Shown here: in pieces, positions 36,075 to 44,256 of the stretch
Position numbering within the stretch: position 1 is the stretch's first letter
Layout: each line of letters begins with the position of its first letter
Source: JABWCQ01 sp964587105
GTDB lineage: Bacteria > Electryoneota > RPQS01
DNA length: 64,000 nucleotides
Direction: 5' to 3'
Assembly: GCA_964587105.1 (NCBI GenBank)
Contig: CAZPKG010000014.1
Span: forward strand, 1 to 64,000
Notes under the pieces: generated by a model
Told to the model about the DNA's origin: nothing
What the model saw: the letters and a program-made list of their open reading frames with translations, nothing else
Database searches by the model: none
Program-made: the position numbers and the translations under genes

Positions 36075-36695
36075 CTACCGAAGCACCATCGTCAGTGCGC
36101 CGTCTTTCAGAACTCGATACAGCGTGAGCGCAACTTCGCGGTTGGTTTGCACTTCAAAGGCATTTTTCTCTTTGAAACTATCGAGCCACTTGCCGAGTTT
36201 CTCGCGCCACGGTACTTCGATGATCACAGGTTGATTCTCCGGAGTCGAGTGAACCAACAGAGTCGGGCCGTTGCGCCACTTGATTTCAAACGCGACCGGA
36301 ATCTCGCGCTGCAGAAGTGACGGATCCATATCCATCGCCTCGGAAACAATCTTCAAGAGCGTATCAGGGAAGCGCGGTTCGTATTCCAATAAATGCAAAC
36401 CGCCGATTGAGAATAAGAACGCAGAATCCGGCTCGAACTTCGAGATCAGGCTGGGGATATTCAGCTTAGCCGTGCCCGAATCTTCTTTAAGAATCCATAC
36501 AACTGCGCTGCCAAGTCGCAAAGTAAACGACTGATCGCGATTATCCAAAACGAGATAAGCGTCATTTGACTTTATCAACTCGTTCTGGGCCGCGAGGAAT
36601 CTCCATTCGCGCTTCAAACTATCAGACTGGGCTAAGACGGTGTTTGTAGCGACAACCACGACAAACAACACAAGCGTAAGAGACTTAGAGGACAT
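36075..36695 (-). CDS. Periplasmic protein of unknown function next to L,D-transpeptidase
   Basis: A 206-residue protein from ATG 36695, preceded by CCGGAG, with signal peptide MSSKSLTLVLFVVVVATNTVLA. The mature part has about 185 residues with no motif I recognise; mixed polar and hydrophobic strands such as LVLDNRDQSFTLRLGSAVVW suggest a beta-rich fold. It overlaps the end of the upstream L,D-transpeptidase by 11 bp, so the two are very probably co-translated and act in the same envelope process. It might be an accessory or regulator of that enzyme. Confidence 0.6.
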   Translation of the reverse strand: MSSKSLTLVLFVVVVATNTVLAQSDSLKREWRFLAAQNELIKSNDAYLVLDNRDQSFTLRLGSAVVWILKEDSGTAKLNIPSLISKFEPDSAFLFSIGGLHLLEYEPRFPDTLLKIVSEAMDMDPSLLQREIPVAFEIKWRNGPTLLVHSTPENQPVIIEVPWREKLGKWLDSFKEKNAFEVQTNREVALTLYRVLKDGALTMVLR

Positions 36696-37326
36696 AGACT
36701 CCGGTCCCGATCGGCACGCGATCATAGAGGAACTTCAAATCATCCGAGCCAAGTCTGACACAACCGTGACTGACGGACATGCCCAGCAAGCGCTCATAGA
36801 GTGTTCCGTGAATGAAGTAGCCGTCTCCAAAACCAAGTGCGTAGTCACCCATCACGTTTGGGTCAAGTCGGTCAGCATTGCTCTTCGGAACTTCCTCGCC
36901 TTCTTCAACAAAGGCCCAGTCTGGTTTACGCCACCACGGTTCGACGATCTTATTCTTGATGGCAAAGACGCCTTTGGGCGTATGGAACACCCACTTCTTG
37001 CCAGTCTTGGGGTCGGTCAACTCTCCACCGGAACCGGTTGAACAGACGGCTTTGAAGAAGACGGAATCAGCAGTTCGCAAATAGGCATTATTCGTCTGCG
37101 AATCGATTACAATGTACTTGCCTTTCGGCAGAGTCTTCTCGATTTCCTTGCGCAGTCGTTTGATCTCTTTGGCCATGTTCTTATCGTCGGGCATTACCGA
37201 GAGAACAGAATCCATACGAGACAGAGCGTCAGGCGGCGGCAGTTCGGCGGGCTTTTCAGCCAATGCAAACACTGCAGCGACGCCGGCGCCAAGGAGCAAT
37301 ATCACAATGATCAGAACGATTTTCAT
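36685..37326 (-). CDS. L,D-transpeptidase (YkuD family)
   Basis: A 213-residue protein with an N-terminal membrane anchor or signal (residues 1-22) and a YkuD catalytic domain. Key motifs are YFIHGTLYE with the conserved His and SHGCVRLGSDD with the nucleophile Cys. Such enzymes make 3-3 peptidoglycan crosslinks or attach proteins to peptidoglycan in the periplasm. A short coiled region (MAKEIKRLRKEIEKTLPKG) precedes the domain. Its ATG overlaps the stop of the upstream lipoprotein transpeptidase as ATGA. Confidence 0.9.
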   Translation of the reverse strand: MKIVLIIVILLLGAGVAAVFALAEKPAELPPPDALSRMDSVLSVMPDDKNMAKEIKRLRKEIEKTLPKGKYIVIDSQTNNAYLRTADSVFFKAVCSTGSGGELTDPKTGKKWVFHTPKGVFAIKNKIVEPWWRKPDWAFVEEGEEVPKSNADRLDPNVMGDYALGFGDGYFIHGTLYERLLGMSVSHGCVRLGSDDLKFLYDRVPIGTGVYVL

Positions 37327-38387
37327 TGTACTCCCTCAAGCTTGCGAACAATTGTCACAGGTGTGCCCACACGGGCATATTTCATTAGTTCGAGCATGTC
37401 GTTGTCTGCCAGGGCCACACAACCGTCAGTCCAGTTCTTGTTTTGGCCGCCATGCCCATGAATTTCAATTAACTTGCCGATACCCGCGCGTTTTGAGATG
37501 CGTCCGTTGCGCTTATTTGCGGCAAATCGCTTCTTGTCATCGTCGTTCGGATAGTTCAGCAGCAAAGCTTTATAATACCGGCTCGAATGTTTGACTTCCG
37601 TGACCCTGTATGTTCCCTCAGGTGTTGCGCCATCCCCGGCAAACATCTTCTGGTAGGCCGCGTTGAAGCCCAAATCCACTTTGTAAGTCTTTAATTTCTT
37701 GCCACCGTCATAAATGTGGAGACGGTGTTCTTCTTTATCAACTATAATTGCCACGCTACCGTTCCGGCGGCTGTCGGCCAGCGTATTGGAAACCCAACCT
37801 TTGGCGGCGCGGATTCGATCGAGTTCGTCGGCGTCGTGGTGGTTGATTGCAATGCGCAAAGCCGCCAACTGTTCGCGACATTCCTGACCGGTTTCCAGCG
37901 CGCCTTCCAAGTCCTCTTGTTTCAGCAGACTCATAGCCGTAGCCTGACTCATTTGAGCCATAGTCCACAGCTTCTCCGCGCGGTAAAGCGTCAGCTTGGC
38001 GTCCAGGGCATCGCGCCAGTTGTTCAGGTCTTCGGTCAGTATCTGTAACTCGTGCTCGGCATTCGCTAACGCAACGTTCCGGCGTTGGTTAGCCGAGTCA
38101 TCAGCCGCCTGCATGAGAGTCCGCGCATAGGCAATCAGGGTGTCCGTCGAATCATAGTTTCGCATAACGGACAAACGCCCTTGCTGGAAGGCCATCTCTT
38201 CACGGGCCTTCTGCAGGGCGACTTCAGCAGACTCAAGTTCGTCTTTGGCAAATTTTTTCGCGTGTCCGTTGCGTGCGTTGTAAAGCGCGGACTCAGCATT
38301 AACCATATCTACCAAAGGCGGGGTGTCGCAACCTAACCAGACGAAGGCCAGAACAATCGGAGCGACGAGAAAGAGGCGACGAAGCAT
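37323..38387 (-). CDS. Lipoprotein with helical DUF4398-like region and YkuD L,D-transpeptidase domain
   Basis: From ATG 38387 the protein has 354 residues and a lipoprotein signal ending VWLGC. Residues about 25-200 are alpha-helical and rich in Ala, Glu and Lys, with the pattern RNYD also found in the small lipoprotein encoded upstream (38506-39111). The C-terminal YkuD domain has IEIHGHGG and the nucleophile motif TDGCVAL, where Asp replaces the usual Ser-His. It is probably an outer-membrane anchored transpeptidase whose helical arm spans to peptidoglycan. The start further upstream would give no signal peptide at the N terminus. Confidence 0.82.
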   Translation of the reverse strand: MLRRLFLVAPIVLAFVWLGCDTPPLVDMVNAESALYNARNGHAKKFAKDELESAEVALQKAREEMAFQQGRLSVMRNYDSTDTLIAYARTLMQAADDSANQRRNVALANAEHELQILTEDLNNWRDALDAKLTLYRAEKLWTMAQMSQATAMSLLKQEDLEGALETGQECREQLAALRIAINHHDADELDRIRAAKGWVSNTLADSRRNGSVAIIVDKEEHRLHIYDGGKKLKTYKVDLGFNAAYQKMFAGDGATPEGTYRVTEVKHSSRYYKALLLNYPNDDDKKRFAANKRNGRISKRAGIGKLIEIHGHGGQNKNWTDGCVALADNDMLELMKYARVGTPVTIVRKLEGVQ

Positions 38388-38433
38388 GCAGTGCGATAAT
38401 CTAATGTTGCTAAATCGAGACAGGTTAGAGCAT

Positions 38434-38466
38434 GCAGGGAGCCGCGTCAATGGGCGCGGCTCCCTG
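38434..38466 (-). terminator. Strong hairpin between the two lipoprotein genes
   Basis: A perfect 13-bp stem GCAGGGAGCCGCG (38434-38446) with CGCGGCTCCCTGC (38454-38466), past the stop of the DUF4398-like gene. There is no T tract on the minus strand, so it may act as a partial terminator or mRNA stabiliser. Confidence 0.5.
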
Positions 38467-38505
38467 CAATGTGGTCAGACGATACAGCCGCTAAGCGGCG
38501 ACGTC

Positions 38506-39111
38506 TTACTTCTTCTTGCCACCTTTGGCCATTTCGGAGGCGCGGGTGATCTCATTCATGATGTTGTTCACACGCTGCTGAACGGTCTGCATCTTGGTGC
38601 GGGCCGACAGGTACTTAGCCTGCGTGAATTCAGCGACGGCGGCATCATAAGCGGCATGCGCGGCGGACAGATCGCTCTTGATTAGTTCGATGTCAGCCTT
38701 GTTACCCTTACCCACAGGCGCCTTCATCAGTGCGGTATCAGCAGCAGCGAGGGCGGCGGTGAGGGTAGCTTGCATAGCGGTCAACTCGTTCTTGAGGCGC
38801 TCTTTTTCGGCAGCAGCGTCAGCGGCGGCCTTGTTCGACATCTCCGTCGCCTTGAGCAATTGAGCCTTGGCAGCGTCGTAGTTGCGGAACAGTGCGAACT
38901 TACCATCTTGCTCCTTGACAGCGGCCAAGCCAGCATTGAGGGTGTCGCGAGCGGCTTGGAACGCCTGGCCGGCATACTGCTCGGCTTCAGCGGTCTTGGC
39001 AGTCTGCAAAGCAGCACTGGCAGCATCAGCTTCAGCCTTCGGCGGCTCGGCGCAACCTGCAAGGAACAGCAGGGGGGCGATCCAAAGAACGGCAAACAAA
39101 GTCTTCTTCAT
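38506..39111 (-). CDS. Helical lipoprotein, DUF4398-like
   Basis: A 201-residue lipoprotein (signal ending LFLAGC) made almost entirely of Ala/Lys/Glu-rich helices, probably a coiled-coil bundle. It shares an order of features with the N-terminal region of the transpeptidase lipoprotein downstream: a short Pro-rich linker, a long helix, then an RNYD turn (residues about 77-80). The tail KGGKKK is basic. The family is found in outer-membrane lipoproteins linked to peptidoglycan or OmpA-like partners; the exact role is unknown. Confidence 0.7.
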   Translation of the reverse strand: MKKTLFAVLWIAPLLFLAGCAEPPKAEADAASAALQTAKTAEAEQYAGQAFQAARDTLNAGLAAVKEQDGKFALFRNYDAAKAQLLKATEMSNKAAADAAAEKERLKNELTAMQATLTAALAAADTALMKAPVGKGNKADIELIKSDLSAAHAAYDAAVAEFTQAKYLSARTKMQTVQQRVNNIMNEITRASEMAKGGKKK

Positions 39112-39252
39112 GGTGTCCTTCCTAAACCCGGTTGGAGTGGATTGACACGGAGTCGTTGCGGCCGGGTAACCTTGGCGGCCCGTGGGCGAGCGGCTATGAA
39201 CCGATCACCAACTATCATAAGATAAGAAAATTTCATTAAGAAAACAGCAATT

Positions 39253-39870
39253 TCACGCAGGAACGGCCAGTAAATGGGCGTTGAACATGTCCAATGCCTC
39301 TCTTGCGTAGGCTGCTTGCTCACTGTCAGGTAACATCGAGGCCCGCTGGCGAATCAGCAAAGAGGCCAATCCGTGAACGGAACTCCATAGGCCAAGCGCC
39401 GCAGCTTCTGTTCGGGTACCCCGAAACAGACCGAGCGTTTGACATTCCGACACAGTTTTGGCAAGCATTCTGAAGGCTCTGCGGCCGTAACGCCACTCAG
39501 CGGTCTTGATGACTTTAGGGAGTGGTGTAAAGAGCATAAACATCAAATCATAGTACTCAGGTTCATCCAAAGCAAATTCGAGATAGCCTTCGAGGAGGCC
39601 TTTGAGCCTTTGAACGGGGTCCTTAACCTTTGCCCTATCCCTTTGATGGGTAAAGAGTTTACGGAAACCTTCGTTGTGGAGGTCAAAGAGAATCGCGTCT
39701 TTATCCTTAAAATACAGATAGATAGTAGCCGGGCTATATTCTATCTTCTCTGCAATCTTGCGGATAGAGACATTTTGGAAGCCATCTTCAGCGAAGAGAT
39801 CCTTCGCCGCCTCCAAAATGGCAGAACGCATCTCTTGCTTTTCCCTTAACTTGCGATCAATGATCGTCAC
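39253..39870 (-). CDS. TetR/AcrR-family transcriptional regulator
   Basis: A 205-residue protein with a GTG start at 39870. The N-terminal helix-turn-helix has the family pattern FAEDGFQNVSIRKIAEKIEY followed by SPATIYLYFKDKDAI. The C-terminal ligand domain is of normal size but gives no hint of the inducer. The regulated target may be the gene divergent to it (39995-40702) or itself: a strong promoter and a dyad over its -10 box lie directly upstream. Confidence 0.9.
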   Translation of the reverse strand: MTIIDRKLREKQEMRSAILEAAKDLFAEDGFQNVSIRKIAEKIEYSPATIYLYFKDKDAILFDLHNEGFRKLFTHQRDRAKVKDPVQRLKGLLEGYLEFALDEPEYYDLMFMLFTPLPKVIKTAEWRYGRRAFRMLAKTVSECQTLGLFRGTRTEAAALGLWSSVHGLASLLIRQRASMLPDSEQAAYAREALDMFNAHLLAVPA

Positions 39871-39891
39871 GACGGCTTTCTGAACACTGTT

Positions 39892-39909
39892 TACTAAAGG
39901 TACATAGTA
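39892..39909. promoter_or_regulatory. Candidate autorepression operator of the TetR regulator
   Basis: TACTA-N8-TAGTA, a short dyad that overlaps the -10 box of the tetR-type promoter and its start point. TetR proteins commonly bind such sites at their own promoter. The arms are only 5 bp. Confidence 0.35.
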
Positions 39910-39934
39910 TAAAAAATAAACGTCAGAATGTCAA
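39906..39934 (-). promoter_or_regulatory. Promoter of the TetR regulator
   Basis: TTGACA (39934-39929), 17 nt, TATACT (39911-39906) on the minus strand, one of the best matches in the window. The -35 with its flank is duplicated 19 bp further upstream (ATCTTGACA at 39937-39929 and 39956-39948). Confidence 0.72.
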
Positions 39935-39994
39935 GATTTATCCACATTGTCAAGATGCGTGCAACTAATGACTTAGTTAATTATCTTGTAGTTT

Positions 39995-40702
39995 ATGGTA
40001 CAAAGTCACGCCTCCAATTCGGATACTGTTTTCTTGCCCAAGAGTGGTCTGAAGCTCATTGTCCTCGCCGCTTCTGCCGTACTCTTAGTCCTTCTGGCAG
40101 GGTTTACGCGAGTGGGGCAATTTGAGTTTAACGGACCTTTTCGATTGGCCGTAGCGGATGAAGCCGGGAGGCACCTTGGAGAGATCGAAGTAAATCCGCT
40201 GGATGCAGATGGAGCATTGCGGTTAGGATTTGCCCGTGACCCGAGTTTGCCGGAAACCTACAAAATTCAATGGTGGCAACTTGCGGAGCGGGAGGACCGT
40301 TCAGGTTACCCAAGAATTGATCCGCAAAGCGGAGGTTCGGGACTACCCGGCGCCAAAGGTGAGGATGAAGATCCCGCCTACTACTCAGATAGCGATATTG
40401 CAGATCCAAATCTCGCGCCGCTCATATTCAAGGAAGGTAAGTTCTGGCTGCTTGATAGACCAACGCATGACAGTGGGTTCCGGTTTGAGTCGTGGCTTGT
40501 TATGCGGACAGGGCCGAAGTCAATCACACTTTTGCAAGGCGTCAGATGGGGAATAACCGTGAAGGGCGGAACGCTCATTGATCGACATGATCCGCTTCCG
40601 GTAAGACATCTTTCACATTTTGATTGGCACGAATCCCTGCGTATCAGCGGATTTGGAAGCGGATGGGAGATTAGATCGGCCTATCATTCAACTCTTCCGT
40701 AG
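39995..40702 (+). CDS. Membrane-anchored protein of unknown function
   Basis: A 235-residue protein with one hydrophobic segment near residues 20-40 (KLIVLAASAVLLVLLAGF) and a mostly beta-strand periplasmic part. I do not recognise the family. Segments such as WHESLRISGFGSGWEIRSAY and a Gly/Asp-rich loop (GSGLPGAKGEDEDPAYY) are visible but not diagnostic. It is divergent from the TetR gene and 38 bp upstream of a secreted START-like protein on the same strand, so it may belong to a small TetR-controlled unit. Confidence 0.55.
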   Translation: MVQSHASNSDTVFLPKSGLKLIVLAASAVLLVLLAGFTRVGQFEFNGPFRLAVADEAGRHLGEIEVNPLDADGALRLGFARDPSLPETYKIQWWQLAEREDRSGYPRIDPQSGGSGLPGAKGEDEDPAYYSDSDIADPNLAPLIFKEGKFWLLDRPTHDSGFRFESWLVMRTGPKSITLLQGVRWGITVKGGTLIDRHDPLPVRHLSHFDWHESLRISGFGSGWEIRSAYHSTLP

Positions 40703-40740
40703 AAGAATTAGTTCAACAATATCAATTATCGGAAACAGTT

Positions 40741-41262
40741 ATGAAAACTCTTGCAATTTTAAGTTGTTTGATATTTGCTCAGTATTCGTTTGCAGAGCTT
40801 ACCGTAAATCCGCAAGGTGGATTCACATCTGTTCAGACAACTGTTCTGCCGGGAACTCCCGAAGAGATGTACGATGCGATGACAGGTGACATATTGCCAT
40901 GGTGGGATCATCACTTCAGTGAACATCCGAAAAGCTTGAGAATTGAACCGTGGCCGGGCGGAAAATTCATTGAGGAGTTTGATGATCAGGGCAACGGGGC
41001 GCTGCATGCAACGGTGATCTTCGCGAACCGCCCCAAAACGCTTCGTTATGATGGACCTTTAGGTCTCACGGGACGCGCCCTCAACAGTGTTGTTACCTAC
41101 GAGTTCGCGGCGCAAGGCGACAGTACCCAGATAAAGGTAACGGCTCAGCTTGAAGGAGCCATTGATGAAGAATGGGCTAAAATTGTTGACGGAGTCTGGT
41201 ACCATTTCTTGATTGAAGCCTTCAAGCCGTATGTTGAAGCAGGAAAGCACAAGAAAAAATAG
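40741..41262 (+). CDS. Secreted SRPBCC (START-like) domain protein
   Basis: A 173-residue protein with signal peptide MKTLAILSCLIFAQYSFA. The rest resembles the SRPBCC ligand-binding fold of AHSA1 or polyketide-cyclase type: a first strand with TVLPGTPEEMYDAMTGD, the WWD at residues 54-56, GGKFIEEF, and a long final helix. Export of such a domain is uncommon, since most members are cytoplasmic. The ligand is unknown. It follows the membrane protein by 38 bp and ends at a strong terminator. Confidence 0.7.
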   Translation: MKTLAILSCLIFAQYSFAELTVNPQGGFTSVQTTVLPGTPEEMYDAMTGDILPWWDHHFSEHPKSLRIEPWPGGKFIEEFDDQGNGALHATVIFANRPKTLRYDGPLGLTGRALNSVVTYEFAAQGDSTQIKVTAQLEGAIDEEWAKIVDGVWYHFLIEAFKPYVEAGKHKKK

Positions 41263-41274
41263 ATCAAAAAAAAT

Positions 41275-41305
41275 GAAAAAGCCCGAGCGAGTGCCCGGGC
41301 TTTTT
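41275..41305. terminator. Bidirectional terminator
   Basis: AAAAAGCCCG (41276-41285) and CGGGCTTTTT (41296-41305) form a stem with A and T flanks. It separates the START-like gene (plus) and the PNGase F-like gene (minus), which converge. Confidence 0.9.
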
Positions 41306-41322
41306 CGTGACGACAATTATGG

Positions 41323-42651
41323 TTACTTTAGCAGTAACATTTTGTTAGTTAAAACTTGACCTGCCGCTTCCAAGCGAGCAAAATAAACTCCGCTTGCAAG
41401 GCCGCTGCCGTTGAACATGACCTTATGTTGTCCGCGAGTTAACTCTCGGTCGAGCAATGTCTTGACCTCTCTTCCATTGACATCATAGACCTTGACAACA
41501 GTTCGGCCCTCTTTGGCCAGCGCGAACGAGATCGTGGTCTCTGGATTAAACGGATTAGGATAGTTCTGGTGTAAGACTGCGTTGGCCGGAACGGCAACGT
41601 TGTGCTCTTCGGCAGAAATGGCCTGCGTAGTCCAGAAGATAACTTGACCGCTGGTGATGTAAACAGGCTGTGTGTGGCCGGTGCTGTTAAAATTACAGTC
41701 AGTGCATGTAACACCTGAAACGCATTCGGGGTTATTGGGGCGGCAAAGGTTCTCGTAGGTTTCCATTGTCGGCCAGATGTCAATTGTCTCGCCCGGTGTA
41801 ACTTCAATGAACGGAATATCCCATGGATAAACTCTACTGCCCGGACACCAACCCGCACGGCTGAATTGCCATGTTCCGCCTTGAGGGCTGCATGGATTTA
41901 CCGAACAATCATTCCGCCAAAGTAGGTGTTCATATTGATCCAAGCCGATCCAAACGCCATGTGTCTTTTGCGAAAATTCGGCTGCGTTGTGAGTGTTTCC
42001 TTGACCGTGGCCGGTAGTCCAAATTCGGACGGTCGCAAATTCAGCTTGCGGCGGGATGGGGACAAACGACAAGTCAAGATGGTTTTCGATCGGATCTGCC
42101 GGATCGCCATAGACGAGTCCCCCGAAATTCCACAGTTGTTCGACAGCCATTGCCCGCAGAGGCATCGGATTTTCGACAAAGTAGAATGTGCAAGTCACCA
42201 ACCAGCCTTGGTTGCCGCCGACCCAAGTGTCCACAAAACTATGTAGAGTGACTTCGCCGCGCAGAATGGACTGGTAGTCCATCATATCGAAAGTCCAGTC
42301 ACAGTGGCCGGGGCCTCCCCCGCCTGTAATGTCGTAAGGAGTTATGACCCGCGCGATTTCAATATCCTCATAGGTTGAGTCGGTCAAATCCCGTTGGACG
42401 AACAATCTGGCAGTGCGATCCCACGGATCACAATCGCCGGGTGCGCTGGGGCAGTCGAGGCGATAGACCATGTAGATTTCATTGTATTCAATATTAGGTG
42501 CCGGGAAAGTGAATGTCTCGACGGCATCCCGTCCGCCCGCCCCGAAGTTCTGGAGTTCCTGCGCAAAAGTGATCACGACTGTGGTGTCCCCGGGGTCGGC
42601 GAACGCAGGTAAGGAAACGGCAAGTATGAACAATACTAATATCAATCGCAT
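41323..42651 (-). CDS. Secreted PNGase F-like peptide:N-glycosidase with type IX sorting domain
   Basis: A 442-residue protein with signal peptide to about residue 18. The core matches the flavobacterial PNGase F that I know: CDPWDR at 74-79 against CDEWDR (catalytic Asp, here D78 or D75), RVITPYDITG against RFITPYWVG, DTWVGGN at 141-147 against ETWLAKG, NAAEFSQKTH at 222-231 against GCAEWCFRTH (Glu 225), and SRAGWCPG. The Glu of the third catalytic position seems replaced by Asp. The enzyme family removes N-linked glycans from Asn of glycoproteins. The C terminus has NYPNPFNPETTISF and ends KMLLLK. TTAGGAG precedes the ATG. Confidence 0.82.
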   Translation of the reverse strand: MRLILVLFILAVSLPAFADPGDTTVVITFAQELQNFGAGGRDAVETFTFPAPNIEYNEIYMVYRLDCPSAPGDCDPWDRTARLFVQRDLTDSTYEDIEIARVITPYDITGGGGPGHCDWTFDMMDYQSILRGEVTLHSFVDTWVGGNQGWLVTCTFYFVENPMPLRAMAVEQLWNFGGLVYGDPADPIENHLDLSFVPIPPQAEFATVRIWTTGHGQGNTHNAAEFSQKTHGVWIGLDQYEHLLWRNDCSVNPCSPQGGTWQFSRAGWCPGSRVYPWDIPFIEVTPGETIDIWPTMETYENLCRPNNPECVSGVTCTDCNFNSTGHTQPVYITSGQVIFWTTQAISAEEHNVAVPANAVLHQNYPNPFNPETTISFALAKEGRTVVKVYDVNGREVKTLLDRELTRGQHKVMFNGSGLASGVYFARLEAAGQVLTNKMLLLK

Positions 42652-42747
42652 CTTAGGCTCCTAAGTTGAATTCTTCAATTTATGGAACCTAAGGGAACAA
42701 AACAACCCGGCCCAAACCATCAAAGTTGGTAGGAGGGTGAAAAACAG

Positions 42748-42776
42748 TTGCTTATCCCGTATGCACTTTGTAAATT
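42748..42776 (+). promoter_or_regulatory. Possible promoter of the gene at 42812
   Basis: TTGCTT (42748-42753), 17 nt, TAAATT (42771-42776). The start codon is 36 bp further on. Confidence 0.42.
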
Positions 42777-42811
42777 ATTGTTGAAACAACGCAAATAAAG
42801 GGAGAATGAGA

Positions 42812-43387
42812 ATGAAGATTCTGAGCGTATTGATTTTGACGGTCGCGCTGGCCATCCCAGCTTGGGCGACCTACCCACTTGGCGTCGGACTCCATGGCGG
42901 CTATGATATGCCGGTCATTCAGGAGGACGTTGGCGCCGGCCCGGTGTTCGGGTTTTCGGTTCGCGGGAACATTGTTGGGCCATTGCACGGCCAACTGCTG
43001 TTTCGTAGCACGTCACAGGCGGACGTCGAAGAGGACATTGACTTTCCGGGCGAGCCGACCCTGACGATTCCGGGCGGAACTCTGTCCGGCTTCGGATTGA
43101 ACCTACTCTTGGCCAAGAAGACCCCTGCTTCGGTATGGCCGTACTTGCAAGTTGGCGTCTCCAGCAACTCACTGGCTCCGGGCGCAGGCTACAAGGAAGA
43201 TGAATCGTTAACGGGTATGAGCGGCGGTTTTGGTCTTGGCTTTAACCTGTATCAGCGCAAAATCTACTTGGATGTTAACACATCGCTGTTAGTGATGCCG
43301 TTCCACGATGACAAAGCGTCACGCAAGAATTGGCAGACGATGTTGGGCGTCCAATATTTTATTCCCATCAAGGGCAAATCAAACTAA
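42812..43387 (+). CDS. Small outer-membrane beta-barrel-like protein
   Basis: A 191-residue protein from ATG 42812, chosen because AGGGAG is 7 nt away (the ATG at 42806 is too close). Signal peptide MKILSVLILTVALAIPAWA is followed by a chain with alternating hydrophobic strands, Gly turns and a C-terminal strand (WQTMLGVQYFIPIKG), as in eight-stranded barrels. No family is certain. It is 21 bp upstream of a lipoprotein gene on the same strand, so both may be made together. Confidence 0.6.
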   Translation: MKILSVLILTVALAIPAWATYPLGVGLHGGYDMPVIQEDVGAGPVFGFSVRGNIVGPLHGQLLFRSTSQADVEEDIDFPGEPTLTIPGGTLSGFGLNLLLAKKTPASVWPYLQVGVSSNSLAPGAGYKEDESLTGMSGGFGLGFNLYQRKIYLDVNTSLLVMPFHDDKASRKNWQTMLGVQYFIPIKGKSN

Positions 43388-43408
43388 AGCGCGCACAAGG
43401 AGAACAAC

Positions 43409-43978
43409 ATGAAAAAAGTACTTTGCATTCTTGCCGCGCTGTTGATGGTGATTATTAGCGGCTGCGGATTAACGTCTGGAACGGCTTTTGTGTCACAAGA
43501 AGTTGATGGCACGATTTCCACCGACACACGTGATACCGGTATTCGCGGAGGCAACGCGCTCGATTCTCAAATGGAAGGCGTGCTCGTTGACCTAACTGAT
43601 AATAGCGATTGGTCTGATTTTACGATTGAGGGAGTGGAGGATGGGTGCATCAGCGTCAATGCTGTCAACCATTTGTCAACCCCGGTTTCCGGTGAAATCT
43701 GGATTGTAATGGACACTGATTTCGATCCGGCGGGTGACCCTGCGGCGGTTCGAAACAACTCATCGGCTTTCAAGGTTTTTGAAGGTATGGCTTTGGCTCC
43801 GAACGAGACTCACCAGTTCACATGCCATGAGACTATCGAAATGCTCCAAAACACAGACCGGCTTGTTGAAGCTGTTCAAGAGGGGAAATTCAGAGCATTT
43901 GGATTGGGCAATGAGGATGTTTACTGCTTCACACTGACAGGAGTAGTTTTCGGTTTCCACATTACCGGAAGCATTTAA
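43409..43978 (+). CDS. Lipoprotein of unknown function
   Basis: A 189-residue lipoprotein with lipobox IISGC and a good ribosome site (AAGGAG). The mature part has two repeated phrases about conserved beta strands (WSDFTIEGVEDGCISVN and VYCFTLTGVVFGFHI) but no known family. It lies next to a barrel-like protein and before a terminator, so the pair is a likely envelope unit. Confidence 0.6.
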   Translation: MKKVLCILAALLMVIISGCGLTSGTAFVSQEVDGTISTDTRDTGIRGGNALDSQMEGVLVDLTDNSDWSDFTIEGVEDGCISVNAVNHLSTPVSGEIWIVMDTDFDPAGDPAAVRNNSSAFKVFEGMALAPNETHQFTCHETIEMLQNTDRLVEAVQEGKFRAFGLGNEDVYCFTLTGVVFGFHITGSI

Positions 43979-44001
43979 TCGGTCGCACAAGCATTTTCTC
44001 A

Positions 44002-44034
44002 AGCGCCTGCCGGCAAGTCCGTCAGGCGCTTTTT
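44002..44034 (+). terminator. Rho-independent terminator
   Basis: AGCGCCTG (44002-44009) with CAGGCGCT (44023-44030), then TTTT. It ends the barrel and lipoprotein unit. Confidence 0.85.
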
Positions 44035-44202
44035 CTATTCTGGGAACTTGCATGCGGCTTTGAAGGTTTATTGACACCGAAATGGTAAGCTTCTGTTTCT
44101 TAGAGGTTGGATTGAAAAAGACCCTGAAATGCCGATGCAAATGTTGCCGCCAAAACATTGTAAGCCGTTGAATTGTAAGGGAGTTGGGATAACGCGACTG
44201 GC

Positions 44203-44231
44203 TTGACAATGGGCCAGTATCTCGTTATCTT
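44203..44231 (+). promoter_or_regulatory. Promoter of the hrcA-grpE-dnaJ operon
   Basis: TTGACA (44203-44208), 17 nt, TATCTT (44226-44231), 25 bp before the hrcA start. No CIRCE element (TTAGCACTC-N9-GAGTGCTAA) is visible near it, so autoregulation by HrcA is not supported here. Confidence 0.66.
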
Positions 44232-44256
44232 ATCTGTTTAAGCAGAATCTCGATTT

